Assembly: GCA_040880405.1 (NCBI GenBank)
Contig: JBBDIM010000144.1
Coordinates: 1 to 64,000 of the forward strand
DNA: 64,000 nucleotides
From: JBBDIM01 sp040880405
Lineage (GTDB): Bacteria; Planctomycetota; Planctomycetia; Pirellulales; Pirellulaceae
Direction of reading: 5' to 3'
Part shown: positions 32,938 through 40,700 of the stretch, piece by piece
Layout of the letters: each line of letters starts with the position of its first letter
Numbering within the stretch: the stretch's first letter is position 1
Notes under the pieces: model-generated
What the model was told of the DNA's origin: nothing
What the model saw: only the letters and a program-made list of their open reading frames with translations
The model's database searches: none
Position numbers and translations under genes: made by a program

Positions 32938-32966
32938 CTCTGTGGCTAAAAATTTTTGCCACAGAG
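32938..32966. repeat. 'Ccacagag' palindrome
   Basis: Perfect nine-base arms ctctgtggc (32938-32946) and gccacagag (32958-32966) enclose an AT-rich loop (taaaaattttt). The right arm runs on into gggcacagagatcacagagg. The same words recur at 40.16-40.52 kb. The hairpin could also end transcription. Confidence 0.65.
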
Positions 32967-33043
32967 GGCACAGAGATCACAGAGGAGAAGATTCTCGCGA
33001 TTGATTTGGTGGCAAAGCTAAACCAGGCTCCGCGGCAGGGACC

Positions 33044-34363
33044 CTACTTCCCCAGCTCCACACAAACCAGCTCTTTATCATTCCGCGCGAACATCGCCTT
33101 GCCGGCAAACGCAGGGTGGCTCCAGACGACCGCGCGGCCGCCGGTTTCGCCGGTGGGTTCTAGGATTTGGGCTCGGTCGAGCTCTTCATATTTTTCTGGC
33201 GAGAGCTTAGCGATCACTAGCTCGCCGGTTTCGGCGAAGATGAAGTAGACGTCGTCTTGTTTTACGATGAAGCCGGTCCCGTGACGGGCTCGGCGGACTC
33301 CGCCGATCGGGTCGGTCGTTTCCCAGAGTCGGGTGCCGTCTTCATGGTCGACCGCGGTGAGGGCGCCGCTGCCGGAGTCGAAACCGTAGATCGTTTCACC
33401 GTCGAAGAAGGGGGTGCTGTTGGCGGTTGCGACCGACATCTTGGCCTGACCACGCCAGAGGACTTCGGCGGCCGGTTTGTCGTCGTCCAGTTTCAACAGG
33501 GCGCTGGTGTCTCCCATGCCGGAGGCGAATAGCAGGTTGCCAACTTTGCGGGGGGCGCTGATCGACATGGTGAACGAGGGCTCCAAGGGCACCGTCCAGT
33601 AAACCTCGCCGGTTTTGGGGTTCAGACTGTTGAGCGACTGCGCGTGCCAAATCAGCAGTTGCCGGGCACCGCCATGCTCGATCATCGTGGGTGGGCAGTA
33701 GCCGATTTCCGGGCTATCCAGGGCGGTCCACACTTCTTCGCCGGTTTTTTTGTCCAAGGCGATCGCGACGCTACCCTCGCCACCGGCCAAGGTGTAGACA
33801 TGCTCGTCGTCGACCAACGGATGAGCCGCGAAACCCCAGATCGGGGTTTTGGTGTTGTAGCGTTCCTTGAGGTTGACGTGCCAGACCGGCTTGCCGTCGG
33901 CTAGGTTCAGGCAGGTAAGGTCACTCTCGGCACCTAGGATGTAGACTTTGTCGCCATCGATGGTCGGCGTGGCCCTCGGACCGCTGGGGTAGCTGATTTC
34001 GTAGTCGCGGTCGTACTCGTGCTTCCAAAGCTGTTCGCCGGTTTGTTCGTCGAAGCAGAGAACCCGTTCGGTCCCTTGCAATTTATCCGCACCACCGGGG
34101 TTGTTGGTGATGGACCCCTCTTTTTTAACATAGTCCGTGACGACGACTTTCCCGGAGGCGACCGCCGGGCCGGAATATCCCATTTCGACCGGGACTTTCC
34201 AGCGAACCTTGGGGCCATCTTCCGGGAACTCGCGGAGGATCCCACTCTCTTGCCAGACGCTCTGCCGGTTGTTGCCCAACCATTGTGGCCAATCATCCGC
34301 CAGTAGAGCTTCGGAGGTTAACCCAGTCGTCAGTAGCATTCCCAAAAAAATAGTAGCACGCAT
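33044..34363 (-). CDS. Secreted PQQ-like beta-propeller protein
   Basis: A 439-residue exported protein. The ATG at 34363 opens a signal peptide (MRATIFLGMLLTTGLTSEAL, cleavage near LAD). The mature part is an outer-membrane-BamB/PQQ-type propeller: WPQWLGNNRQSVWQESG opens it, and blades carry phrases such as VLCFDEQTGEQLWKHEYD, LTCLNLADGKPVWHVNL and AIALDKKTGEEVWTALD. No PQQ-enzyme active-site residues or heme motif are seen. This is a large planctomycete family whose role is unproven; scaffold or polysaccharide-related functions have been suggested. The gene is transcribed alone. Confidence 0.9.
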   Translation of the reverse strand: MRATIFLGMLLTTGLTSEALLADDWPQWLGNNRQSVWQESGILREFPEDGPKVRWKVPVEMGYSGPAVASGKVVVTDYVKKEGSITNNPGGADKLQGTERVLCFDEQTGEQLWKHEYDRDYEISYPSGPRATPTIDGDKVYILGAESDLTCLNLADGKPVWHVNLKERYNTKTPIWGFAAHPLVDDEHVYTLAGGEGSVAIALDKKTGEEVWTALDSPEIGYCPPTMIEHGGARQLLIWHAQSLNSLNPKTGEVYWTVPLEPSFTMSISAPRKVGNLLFASGMGDTSALLKLDDDKPAAEVLWRGQAKMSVATANSTPFFDGETIYGFDSGSGALTAVDHEDGTRLWETTDPIGGVRRARHGTGFIVKQDDVYFIFAETGELVIAKLSPEKYEELDRAQILEPTGETGGRAVVWSHPAFAGKAMFARNDKELVCVELGK

Positions 34364-34609
34364 GGCGGAAGTTTTCTCCGAGGTGAATTGAGGCGTTTCG
34401 TCTGGCACGGCCCTTGTTAGAGGCCTTTACTGCCCGGATGGTTACAGGGCATCTCGAACGAGCTGTTCGGAAAAAATTTGGCAAAAGAACGGTGGGCGGC
34501 CCCTGAATTGCACAATGAACGAAGTGATTGGGCGAATCTCTCATCGTTATTGGACTGTAATTCGCGCCATCAATCAAACCTGCAAGCTTAACCACAGGAG
34601 AACTATCTC

Positions 34610-34786
34610 ATGGCTGACTCCGCCGGTGCCGATGTCATTCGTGTCATTCTGGCCATTCTGCTCCCCCCGCTGGGCGTCTTTCTGCAAGTCGGATTGGGCC
34701 TGCACTTTTGGTTGAACATCGTATTGACGTTGTTCGGCTACATCCCAGGGATTATTCATGCCCTGTTTATCATTCTTCGTAAGTAG
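34610..34786 (+). CDS. Pmp3/YqaE family membrane protein
   Basis: A 58-residue protein with two hydrophobic spans (about 8-27 and 32-54). The sequence VILAILLPPLGVFLQVGLG then FWLNIVLTLFGYIPGIIHAL matches the Pmp3/UPF0057 family, where 'LPPLGV' and 'GYIPGIIHA' are invariant. In yeast and plants family members affect membrane potential and salt tolerance; the bacterial role is unclear. An AGGAG ribosome site lies ten bases before the ATG. The gene is below the usual length cut-off for gene finders. Confidence 0.92.
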   Translation: MADSAGADVIRVILAILLPPLGVFLQVGLGLHFWLNIVLTLFGYIPGIIHALFIILRK

Positions 34787-34810
34787 CCGCGCGAAGCGCA
34801 ACAGGGCTAA

Positions 34811-36580
34811 TTATTCCGACGCGGCGACCTTTGCGTCGCCGGTCTGATCTTCTTCGACCACCGGGTGCAGCGTCACCCGGTGGAACCGATAACGGCAGTC
34901 GTATGCGCCGAGAAACAGGCGATCCTCGCCCGGTGTTTTCCAGTAGTCGGAAAGGCTATACCGATCCGCCCCGCCGAGCGAGCGGATGATTTCCTGGCCG
35001 TCGACCGAAACCGTGACGATTTCCGGATGGACGGTGACCACAATCTGCGACATCCGCCCTTCGGCCAACAGCGGGCCGGTATAGGTGGTGGAGTTGCCGA
35101 CGTTTTCGCCGTTGATGTTTTCCAGAGCCGATTGGGGACCAGCATTGCCTGCAGAGTAGTTGATTAACGCCAAGAATCGATGCTTGCCGGCGACCTGCCC
35201 TAGGTTTAAGGCGTTGGGTGGGTCGAGCGGCTCGGCGATGACCACCATCCGGTAACCTTGTGGCGGTGCCGCATAGGGGATTTCAAGCCGCGAACCGTAC
35301 CCCTTGGGAGATTGGAGGCGGCCATCCTCGATGGTCCACTCGCCGGTAGTCCAACATTTCTCCGGAGCGGCCAGCTTCAGTAGGTCGACCTCTTCGCCAA
35401 AGGTGATTTCCGCCAACGGATCGTCCGCCATCGCGGACTTGGCAGGTGCCAAGTCGGGCGACTCAGGCGGTGGCGTCGGGAAATCCCGTCGTCGCTCGCG
35501 GACCTGGAAGTAGCCCCACAGTTCGGTGGTGGCACCCGCTTCAGTTTCCGCCGTCACACGGTAACTGACAGGGGTAGCGGTTTGAAACTTGGGCAGCGGC
35601 GCGGATTCGGGTGGAGCGTCTAACACCTCAAGGTTCACCGTAGGGGCCGCAATCCAGGGACCGTGCAAACTGGTTTGGTACTCGACCAGCAGCTTGGTAA
35701 CGGTCACATCCTCCGGCCAATCGAGCTTGAGGGAAATCTCCTCACCGGGCTTGGGCACCATTGGCTCGGGGATCGCTCGGAACTTGCTGAAGAGCTGCGT
35801 CTCCGCGTCTTTTACGGCCTCGCCTGGCTCCCAGCCGAGCCGGGCCTTTTGGTCGTTATCGAGCCATGATTCGCTGATCCAACCCTTGTATTGGCCTAGG
35901 CTCATCACCGAACCGTTGCCCGGTTCGGGGTGCGGCAGCCCAACCGTGTGTCCGCAGCCTTCGTGATATACCACACAGTCGCTCCCACGGTACGGAACCC
36001 GCCAACCATCGGCACTGACCAACCCCCAGCCTTTCCCCTCACGAGAAAGAAAGGTGGCTCGCGCACCGCCCGATTCCGCGCCGGGGAAATGTTCGCCGCT
36101 GTTGTAGTTACCTTCGAAGGCGAACCCCTCGCCATCCGGTTTTACGCGGTAAAAGTCGTCCAAGGGACGCCAGTTCATGTCGCTCATGACCAGCAGAATC
36201 GGGAAGGCCTCGCTTTTTTCCTGGGCGAACTTTAGCCGACGATCGGTCTCGCGCAAGGTTTGGAAAAAGGTGAAGTTGCCGTCGCCGGCGCGGAGCTCGG
36301 CAGTGCTCTTCTCGGAAATTAATGGCTCCTCGCGGACGATCGTCTTGAGCGTGGATTGCCCTTGGAATTCCCGATGGTGAAACAGTTCTAGCCGCTCGGC
36401 ATAGTAGTCGATCCGCCGCCGCCAATCGCCGATCAGCGTGCGATCGTTCGGAACGTAGTAGACGAGGGTGACCTCGATGTTGTCGAGTGAGTGACGTTCG
36501 TCCCAGGTGTTGGTGCCGGCCTGGGTCTCGGAAATCAATAGTGTGACAGACAACAACCAAAGCAATAGCAAACGTTTCAC
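34811..36580 (-). CDS. Large secreted protein with metalloprotease-like motif
   Basis: A 589-residue exported protein with a signal peptide (MKRLLLLWLLSVTLLISETQ). The N-terminal part (about 25-275) holds the zinc-like motif VYHEGCGHTVGLPHPEPGNG at about residue 208. This is HExxxHxxGxxH, one residue longer than the metzincin HExxHxxGxxH, followed by SVMSLGQY, which may act like a Met-turn. A middle Ig-like region (about 290-370) is followed by a C-terminal jelly-roll of the DUF1080/LamG kind (about 405-575, with GEWTIEDGRLQSPKGYGS). A peptidase role is plausible but the spacing is non-canonical. Confidence 0.75.
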   Translation of the reverse strand: MKRLLLLWLLSVTLLISETQAGTNTWDERHSLDNIEVTLVYYVPNDRTLIGDWRRRIDYYAERLELFHHREFQGQSTLKTIVREEPLISEKSTAELRAGDGNFTFFQTLRETDRRLKFAQEKSEAFPILLVMSDMNWRPLDDFYRVKPDGEGFAFEGNYNSGEHFPGAESGGARATFLSREGKGWGLVSADGWRVPYRGSDCVVYHEGCGHTVGLPHPEPGNGSVMSLGQYKGWISESWLDNDQKARLGWEPGEAVKDAETQLFSKFRAIPEPMVPKPGEEISLKLDWPEDVTVTKLLVEYQTSLHGPWIAAPTVNLEVLDAPPESAPLPKFQTATPVSYRVTAETEAGATTELWGYFQVRERRRDFPTPPPESPDLAPAKSAMADDPLAEITFGEEVDLLKLAAPEKCWTTGEWTIEDGRLQSPKGYGSRLEIPYAAPPQGYRMVVIAEPLDPPNALNLGQVAGKHRFLALINYSAGNAGPQSALENINGENVGNSTTYTGPLLAEGRMSQIVVTVHPEIVTVSVDGQEIIRSLGGADRYSLSDYWKTPGEDRLFLGAYDCRYRFHRVTLHPVVEEDQTGDAKVAASE

Positions 36581-36734
36581 GTCGAGATACCTCGGAAAAC
36601 AGCAAAGGAAACCGGTGGGGTGTCCGCTTCACAGTAACCCGAGTCTCGGTCGGCAAACAACCTATGCCGGTTAGATACGTCGAATTTGGTTCAAAAATGA
36701 AATTGGTGGCGTGACAAATGAGAAATGTTTCGCT

Positions 36735-37163
36735 TCAGATGTAAAACATCTCTTGAGAAGTTCGACCCACTTGCTGCGCCAAAGTTTCTAGGGTTACCTG
36801 CCGCAGAATCGTTAGCCGCGACTCGGCGATCTCGTTCCAGACACGCCCCAGGGCGTTGGCTGTAGGGGTGGGCCGGGCCAAGGCCGAGGATGCCTCACCG
36901 GCGTTTCCTTCTACCACCGCTACGATATCGGCCAGGGTGATATTGGCCGGATGCTCGACCAGACGATATCCGCCGCTCGCGCCCCGAGTACTGGTAACCA
37001 ACCCGGCTGCCTTCAACTGCGACATGATCTGCACTAGGAATTGCTGCGGGATGCCTTGCGAGGTGGCGATGTCCCGCAGGCGGGCTGGCTGCTCACTCTG
37101 ATAGCGAGCGGCCAGTTCCACCATGGCGATCGAGGCGTACTCGGTTTTGGCCGAGACATTCAT
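36735..37163 (-). CDS. Rrf2 family transcriptional regulator without cysteines
   Basis: A 142-residue winged-helix regulator of the Rrf2 family: MNVSAKTEYASIAMVELAAR, IPQQFLVQIMSQLKAAGLVT and STRGASGGYRLVEHPANITL are diagnostic. IscR and NsrR bind an iron-sulfur cluster through three cysteines; here there is no cysteine in the whole protein, as in the CymR-type members that control cysteine synthesis. It lies 177 bases downstream of cysH on the same strand. A role in regulating sulfur assimilation follows from family and neighbourhood. Confidence 0.88.
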   Translation of the reverse strand: MNVSAKTEYASIAMVELAARYQSEQPARLRDIATSQGIPQQFLVQIMSQLKAAGLVTSTRGASGGYRLVEHPANITLADIVAVVEGNAGEASSALARPTPTANALGRVWNEIAESRLTILRQVTLETLAQQVGRTSQEMFYI

Positions 37164-37257
37164 AAGTGCGTTATCCGGGTTAATTGACCTTGGGTTGAAG
37201 GTCGGCCGCTTTGGTTGTTGTTGATTGAGTTACCGTTGGAAAATCTACTCGCCCAAA

Positions 37258-37294
37258 CATGCCCACGTTGGAGGGCGTGGGCATGGCACCCGAT
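37258..37294. repeat. Palindrome and 20-base dispersed repeat, copy 2
   Basis: Arms catgcccacg (37258-37267) and cgtgggcatg (37276-37285) form a perfect ten-base hairpin between cysH and the Rrf2 gene. The right half extends into gcgtgggcatggcacccgat (37275-37294), identical to 18506-18525. It may attenuate read-through from cysH. Confidence 0.7.
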
Positions 37295-37340
37295 GACCGG
37301 TATGGTGCGTGGCCCCGGAAAACTTTCCCTGGCCGAAACC

Positions 37341-38174
37341 CTAGTCGTCCGAGAGGGTATGCAAACCGCATTCGGTTTTGCCGGTGCCGCTCCAGCGACC
37401 GGCCCGCTCATCCTCACCCGCGAGCACCGCCCGCGTGCAGGGCCAGCAGCCGATGCTGGTGTAACCTTGGTCGTGCAGCACGTTGTAGGGGATCTCGTGT
37501 TCCAGGATCATTTGCCAAACCCACTTTTTGTCTTTGTTTGCCAAGGGGTTGAGCTTGACCAGACCAAACTTTTTGTCCCAACCGACGATCGCGGCCTTGG
37601 CGCGGTCGGGGCTTTGGTCGCGGCGGATCGCGCTGATCCACGCATCCATCCCTTGGGCGGCGCGTTTGAGCACGGTTAGCTTCCGATCGAAGCAACACTG
37701 GGTGGGGTTCGACTGGTAGAGTGGTCCACCATGTTTGGCTTCGTACTGGGCGACTGTCAAATCAGGCTGCAGCAGTTCGACTTCAATGCCATATTTCGTG
37801 GCGATATTGTTCCGGACGTCCAGGGTTTCCTGGAACTGGTACCCGGTGTCGAGATTGAAGACCGGGGTTTTCGGCGCGACCTCGGCCAGCAGGTGGAGGA
37901 TCACACATCCTTCAGGGCCGAAGGCGGTTCCCATGGTCATCTTGGTGCCGAATCGCTCGGCCCCCCAGCGGATGATTTCATCCGGCTCGGCACCCTCCAA
38001 CGACTGCGAAGCCTCGGCAAGTTCCGCGAGGAACTCGGGCGTCGGCTCGGCTACCTGGGAGGGGGCCGGCTTGGCGGCTGCGGGCTGGGACTCGGTGTCC
38101 GCGGAGGTGGCGGGACCCATGGTCATGGCTGTAAACTCTTTGATAGACGTGGTTTGAGTCGCGGTTAGGCTCAT
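37341..38174 (-). CDS. cysH: Phospho/adenylyl-sulfate reductase (4Fe-4S type)
   Basis: Thioredoxin-dependent reductase that converts activated sulfate to sulfite. The 277-residue protein has the PAPS/APS-binding region TAFGPEGCVILHLLAEVAPK, the phrase VFNLDTGYQFQETLDVRNNI, and AWISAIRRDQSPDRAK. The cysteine pairs QCCFDRK and GCWPCTR ligate a [4Fe-4S] cluster, which usually marks use of APS rather than PAPS, and the C-terminal catalytic cysteine is in TECGLH. The N-terminal 45 residues are Pro/Ala-rich and extra. A 38-base dyad lies just before the start. Confidence 0.95.
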   Translation of the reverse strand: MSLTATQTTSIKEFTAMTMGPATSADTESQPAAAKPAPSQVAEPTPEFLAELAEASQSLEGAEPDEIIRWGAERFGTKMTMGTAFGPEGCVILHLLAEVAPKTPVFNLDTGYQFQETLDVRNNIATKYGIEVELLQPDLTVAQYEAKHGGPLYQSNPTQCCFDRKLTVLKRAAQGMDAWISAIRRDQSPDRAKAAIVGWDKKFGLVKLNPLANKDKKWVWQMILEHEIPYNVLHDQGYTSIGCWPCTRAVLAGEDERAGRWSGTGKTECGLHTLSDD

Positions 38175-38194
38175 TGCTGATTCCTTGACTACCT

Positions 38195-38232
38195 CTATTG
38201 TTAACCATGCTGACCAACTTAGTCAACAATAG
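38195..38232 (-). promoter_or_regulatory. Dyad upstream of cysH, candidate Rrf2 operator
   Basis: Perfect arms CTATTGTT (38195-38202) and AACAATAG (38225-38232) lie 21 bases before the cysH ATG, spaced by 22 bases. Between them is ttgactaagttggtca (minus strand), itself partly symmetrical. Size and AT-rich ends resemble operators of Rrf2-family repressors, and such a gene lies just downstream. Confidence 0.55.
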
Positions 38233-38304
38233 GCTTGGATGCCAAGGGATTTCATCGGTTACAGTGGCATATCCGCTTCAATTGATTCCTGCGGAAGAGG
38301 GGGA

Positions 38305-39939
38305 CTACTTACTCGTTTGCCGTTCCAGAAATTCAATCATGGCGATCAACGCAAGCGCCGTTTGCGATTCCTCGTCGTTCACGAAGTTCGCCCCGGCCGC
38401 TTCGAGCCGCTCTTTGGTCTTTTGATAGCGGCAACGGGCCAAAATCGTAGCGGTTGGGTTCAATTGGCGAACATTCCGCACGATCGTAACCGAGGCCTCA
38501 TCGACCGGCACGGCGACCAAAATCAGATTGGCGTGCGCGACCTCCGCCTCTTCCAGCACTTTTTTCTTGGTGGCGTCACCGGTTACGGTGCGAAATCCGA
38601 GCTGCTGCAAGGGGTAGGTGTTCACGGCGCTCAAGTCAATGAACCGGACCTCGACCCCCATGATTTCCAACCGGGAGGCGACCTGCCGGGCAATGGTCCC
38701 GATCCCGATGACCACCGCCTCTTTCACCGGGTCGCGAACCGCCATATCGGGCTCGGTTTGCTCTTCTTTCAGTTCAGGGCGGTCTCCGATCCGGTGCAAG
38801 GCGAAGCTAATCAGCCCCGGGGTGACAATCAGCGACGAGATCGCCAATACCAGCATCTGGTTGTACGCAGCCGGGTCGATCAGGCCATGGATCATGCCGG
38901 CGGATAGCAACAAGAAGCTGAGCTCGCCGATTTGTGACAGGCCGAGCCCCAGGTAGAGCGAACTCCGCCAAGGAAGCCCGGTTGCCCACAGGGCCACCGC
39001 GGCGGCCCCGGTTTTTAGGGCCAGAACCAGGGGAAATCCAAGGATCACCACCAGCGGGTTTTCAAGCAACAAGGGGATATTGAGCAAGCTACCGAGCGAG
39101 ATGAAAAAGATGGCGGCGAATGACTCGCGAAAAGGGAGGACCAAGGCATCGATTTGATGGGTCAGGCGATTTCCCGAAAGAATCAGCCCCGCCCCAAAGG
39201 CCCCGAATGCCAGCGGCAAGCCACCCTCGTAGGCCCCAAAGCAAACACCAGCTAGGACTGCCAGCACGAACAGCACCATCAGTTCTCGGCTGCGGAGCCA
39301 GAGTAGCACTGGGACAAACAACTTTTGCACAATGATGGCCGAGACTGGGATCAACACCACAAACAACAGCGAAACCAGGGCCAACTTCCCCAGGGCCACA
39401 CCGCTTAAGTCGCCGGACCCAGCCAATACCGGTACCGCCAGCATCAGCGGAACGATTGCCATGTCTTGAAACAGCAAGATACTCACCGAGCGCAAGCCAC
39501 CGGGAGACGAAGCGACCCCACTCTCCTTCAAGGCCCGGAAGACTAGCACGGTGGAACTGAGCGCGACGCCGAAACCTAGGACGGTGGCCTGCTGCCAACT
39601 GAGCCCGGCCACCAGAAAAACAGCCGCTGCGGGACCGGCGACCAGTCCCATTTGCAAGACCCCGCCGACAAACACGCGCCAGCCAAGGTGCTTGAGTTCC
39701 GCCAGCGACATTTCCATGCCGATGGAGAATAACAGGAACAACGCGCCGATCTCGGCCAGATGTTTCAGTTCGCGCTCACCGGTTGAAATCAACTGGAAAC
39801 CACCCTGCCCTACGACGGCCCCCACGATCAGGTAGCCGACAATGGTCGAGACTCGAATCCGCGTACAGATCGCCCCGGCCAGAAACCCGGCGATCAGAAT
39901 CACGATCAAGTCGATGGTGACGATTTCCAGATCATGCAA
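38305..39939 (-). CDS. Kef-type cation:proton antiporter with TrkA-N domain
   Basis: Membrane antiporter of the CPA2/KefB group. About 12-13 spans (residues 1-395) open with DLEIVTIDLIVILIAGFLAG and include YLIVGAVVGQGGF and LLLFSIGMEMSLAELKHLGW. A cytoplasmic TrkA-N nucleotide-binding domain follows (about 405-530, EAVVIGIGTIARQVASRLEI). K+/H+ exchange is the family function. The start is uncertain: no ATG lies near the family start. TTG at 39939 or GTG at 39993 fit best, because the frame upstream of these crosses a repeat-like palindrome and is not protein-like. Confidence 0.88.
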   Translation of the reverse strand: MHDLEIVTIDLIVILIAGFLAGAICTRIRVSTIVGYLIVGAVVGQGGFQLISTGERELKHLAEIGALFLLFSIGMEMSLAELKHLGWRVFVGGVLQMGLVAGPAAAVFLVAGLSWQQATVLGFGVALSSTVLVFRALKESGVASSPGGLRSVSILLFQDMAIVPLMLAVPVLAGSGDLSGVALGKLALVSLLFVVLIPVSAIIVQKLFVPVLLWLRSRELMVLFVLAVLAGVCFGAYEGGLPLAFGAFGAGLILSGNRLTHQIDALVLPFRESFAAIFFISLGSLLNIPLLLENPLVVILGFPLVLALKTGAAAVALWATGLPWRSSLYLGLGLSQIGELSFLLLSAGMIHGLIDPAAYNQMLVLAISSLIVTPGLISFALHRIGDRPELKEEQTEPDMAVRDPVKEAVVIGIGTIARQVASRLEIMGVEVRFIDLSAVNTYPLQQLGFRTVTGDATKKKVLEEAEVAHANLILVAVPVDEASVTIVRNVRQLNPTATILARCRYQKTKERLEAAGANFVNDEESQTALALIAMIEFLERQTSK

Positions 39940-40022
39940 GGGAGTGGTTCCCAGAAAAAATGCGACGGCTCCATCCTCAGTGGCGACGGCCACGAAGACG
40001 TGAACCTGCCCGGTATAGTTGT

Positions 40023-40040
40023 AAAGGGTTGCAACCCTTT
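40023..40040. repeat. 18-base perfect palindrome
   Basis: AAAGGGTTGCAACCCTTT equals its own reverse complement. It lies in the possible 5' part of the antiporter frame, next to other GC-rich inverted phrases (gccggcctt region near 40076), and looks like part of a decayed palindromic element. Confidence 0.65.
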
Positions 40041-40163
40041 CGCGAATGACCCCTGTGCTGAAGCACCGGCGGAGACCGGCCTTCCGCCGCGTGGAATTCC
40101 TGGAAACGCAGGATGAGATCCAATCCGCGGAACTCCGATTGAAACGTGCTACGACAGCAGTTT

Positions 40164-40524
40164 TTAGCCACAGAGCACTCAGAGGACACAGAGGAGAGGG
40201 GTGATGCACCAGAAATCCTACCACCGGCGATCGACTCTCCTCTTCGCGCCTTTGTGGCTTTGCGAGAGATTTTTTTTAGCCACCGAGGTCACAGAGGCCA
40301 CAGAGAAGTAACAGGGGATGAGGCTTGCCTGCGCTGCCACCTCCTTTCTTGTCCGTGTTCATCCGTGACCATCCGTGGCTAAATTTCTTACCTTCCCCGT
40401 CCCTCCTTATCCGTGCTCATCCGTGGCTAAATTAATTCGCGTGACTTGGGCCGGTAACGTCGTTTGAAAAGCAATGCGTTCCAACCGCTTCTCTCTGTGC
40501 CCTCTGAGTGCTCTGTGGCTAAAT
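40164..40524. repeat. Cluster of 'tttagccacagag' dispersed repeats
   Basis: Plus-oriented copies read tttagccacagagcactc at about 40164 and tttagccaccgaggtcac at about 40275. Reverse copies read catccgtggctaaa at about 40370 and 40418 and gtgctctgtggctaaa at about 40508. The opposing copies could pair over 300 bases. Related phrases occur at 110-165, 27155 and 32938 in this window. Confidence 0.65.
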
Positions 40525-40700
40525 CCGTTTTCCGGAGAGGCTTCGGGTTCATTGCCGAGATGGAAGCTCCCGCATGTCGGGCGATCATTGTGAGATCACG
40601 CCGCAGGGGCTAAACTGCAAGCCCGAATGGTGAGGGGCAAGTCCTGTCCCTCAATCCCCCGCACGGCTTATTTTCCTTCCCTGCATGCAATAGATTTCTC

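Larger units (their letters stand above)
39940..40700. other. Repeat-rich intergenic region
   Basis: Roughly 700 bases without a supported gene. It contains an 18-base perfect palindrome at 40023-40040 and at least five copies of 'ccacagag/ccgtggctaaa' repeats between 40164 and 40524, in both orientations. The last 150 bases before rhaB should hold its promoter; none is clear. Confidence 0.6.

Noticed and set aside
40164..40524. CRISPR-like array made of the 'ccacagag' repeats
   Set aside because: The copies differ in length and orientation and the spacing is irregular, with no unique spacers of constant size.
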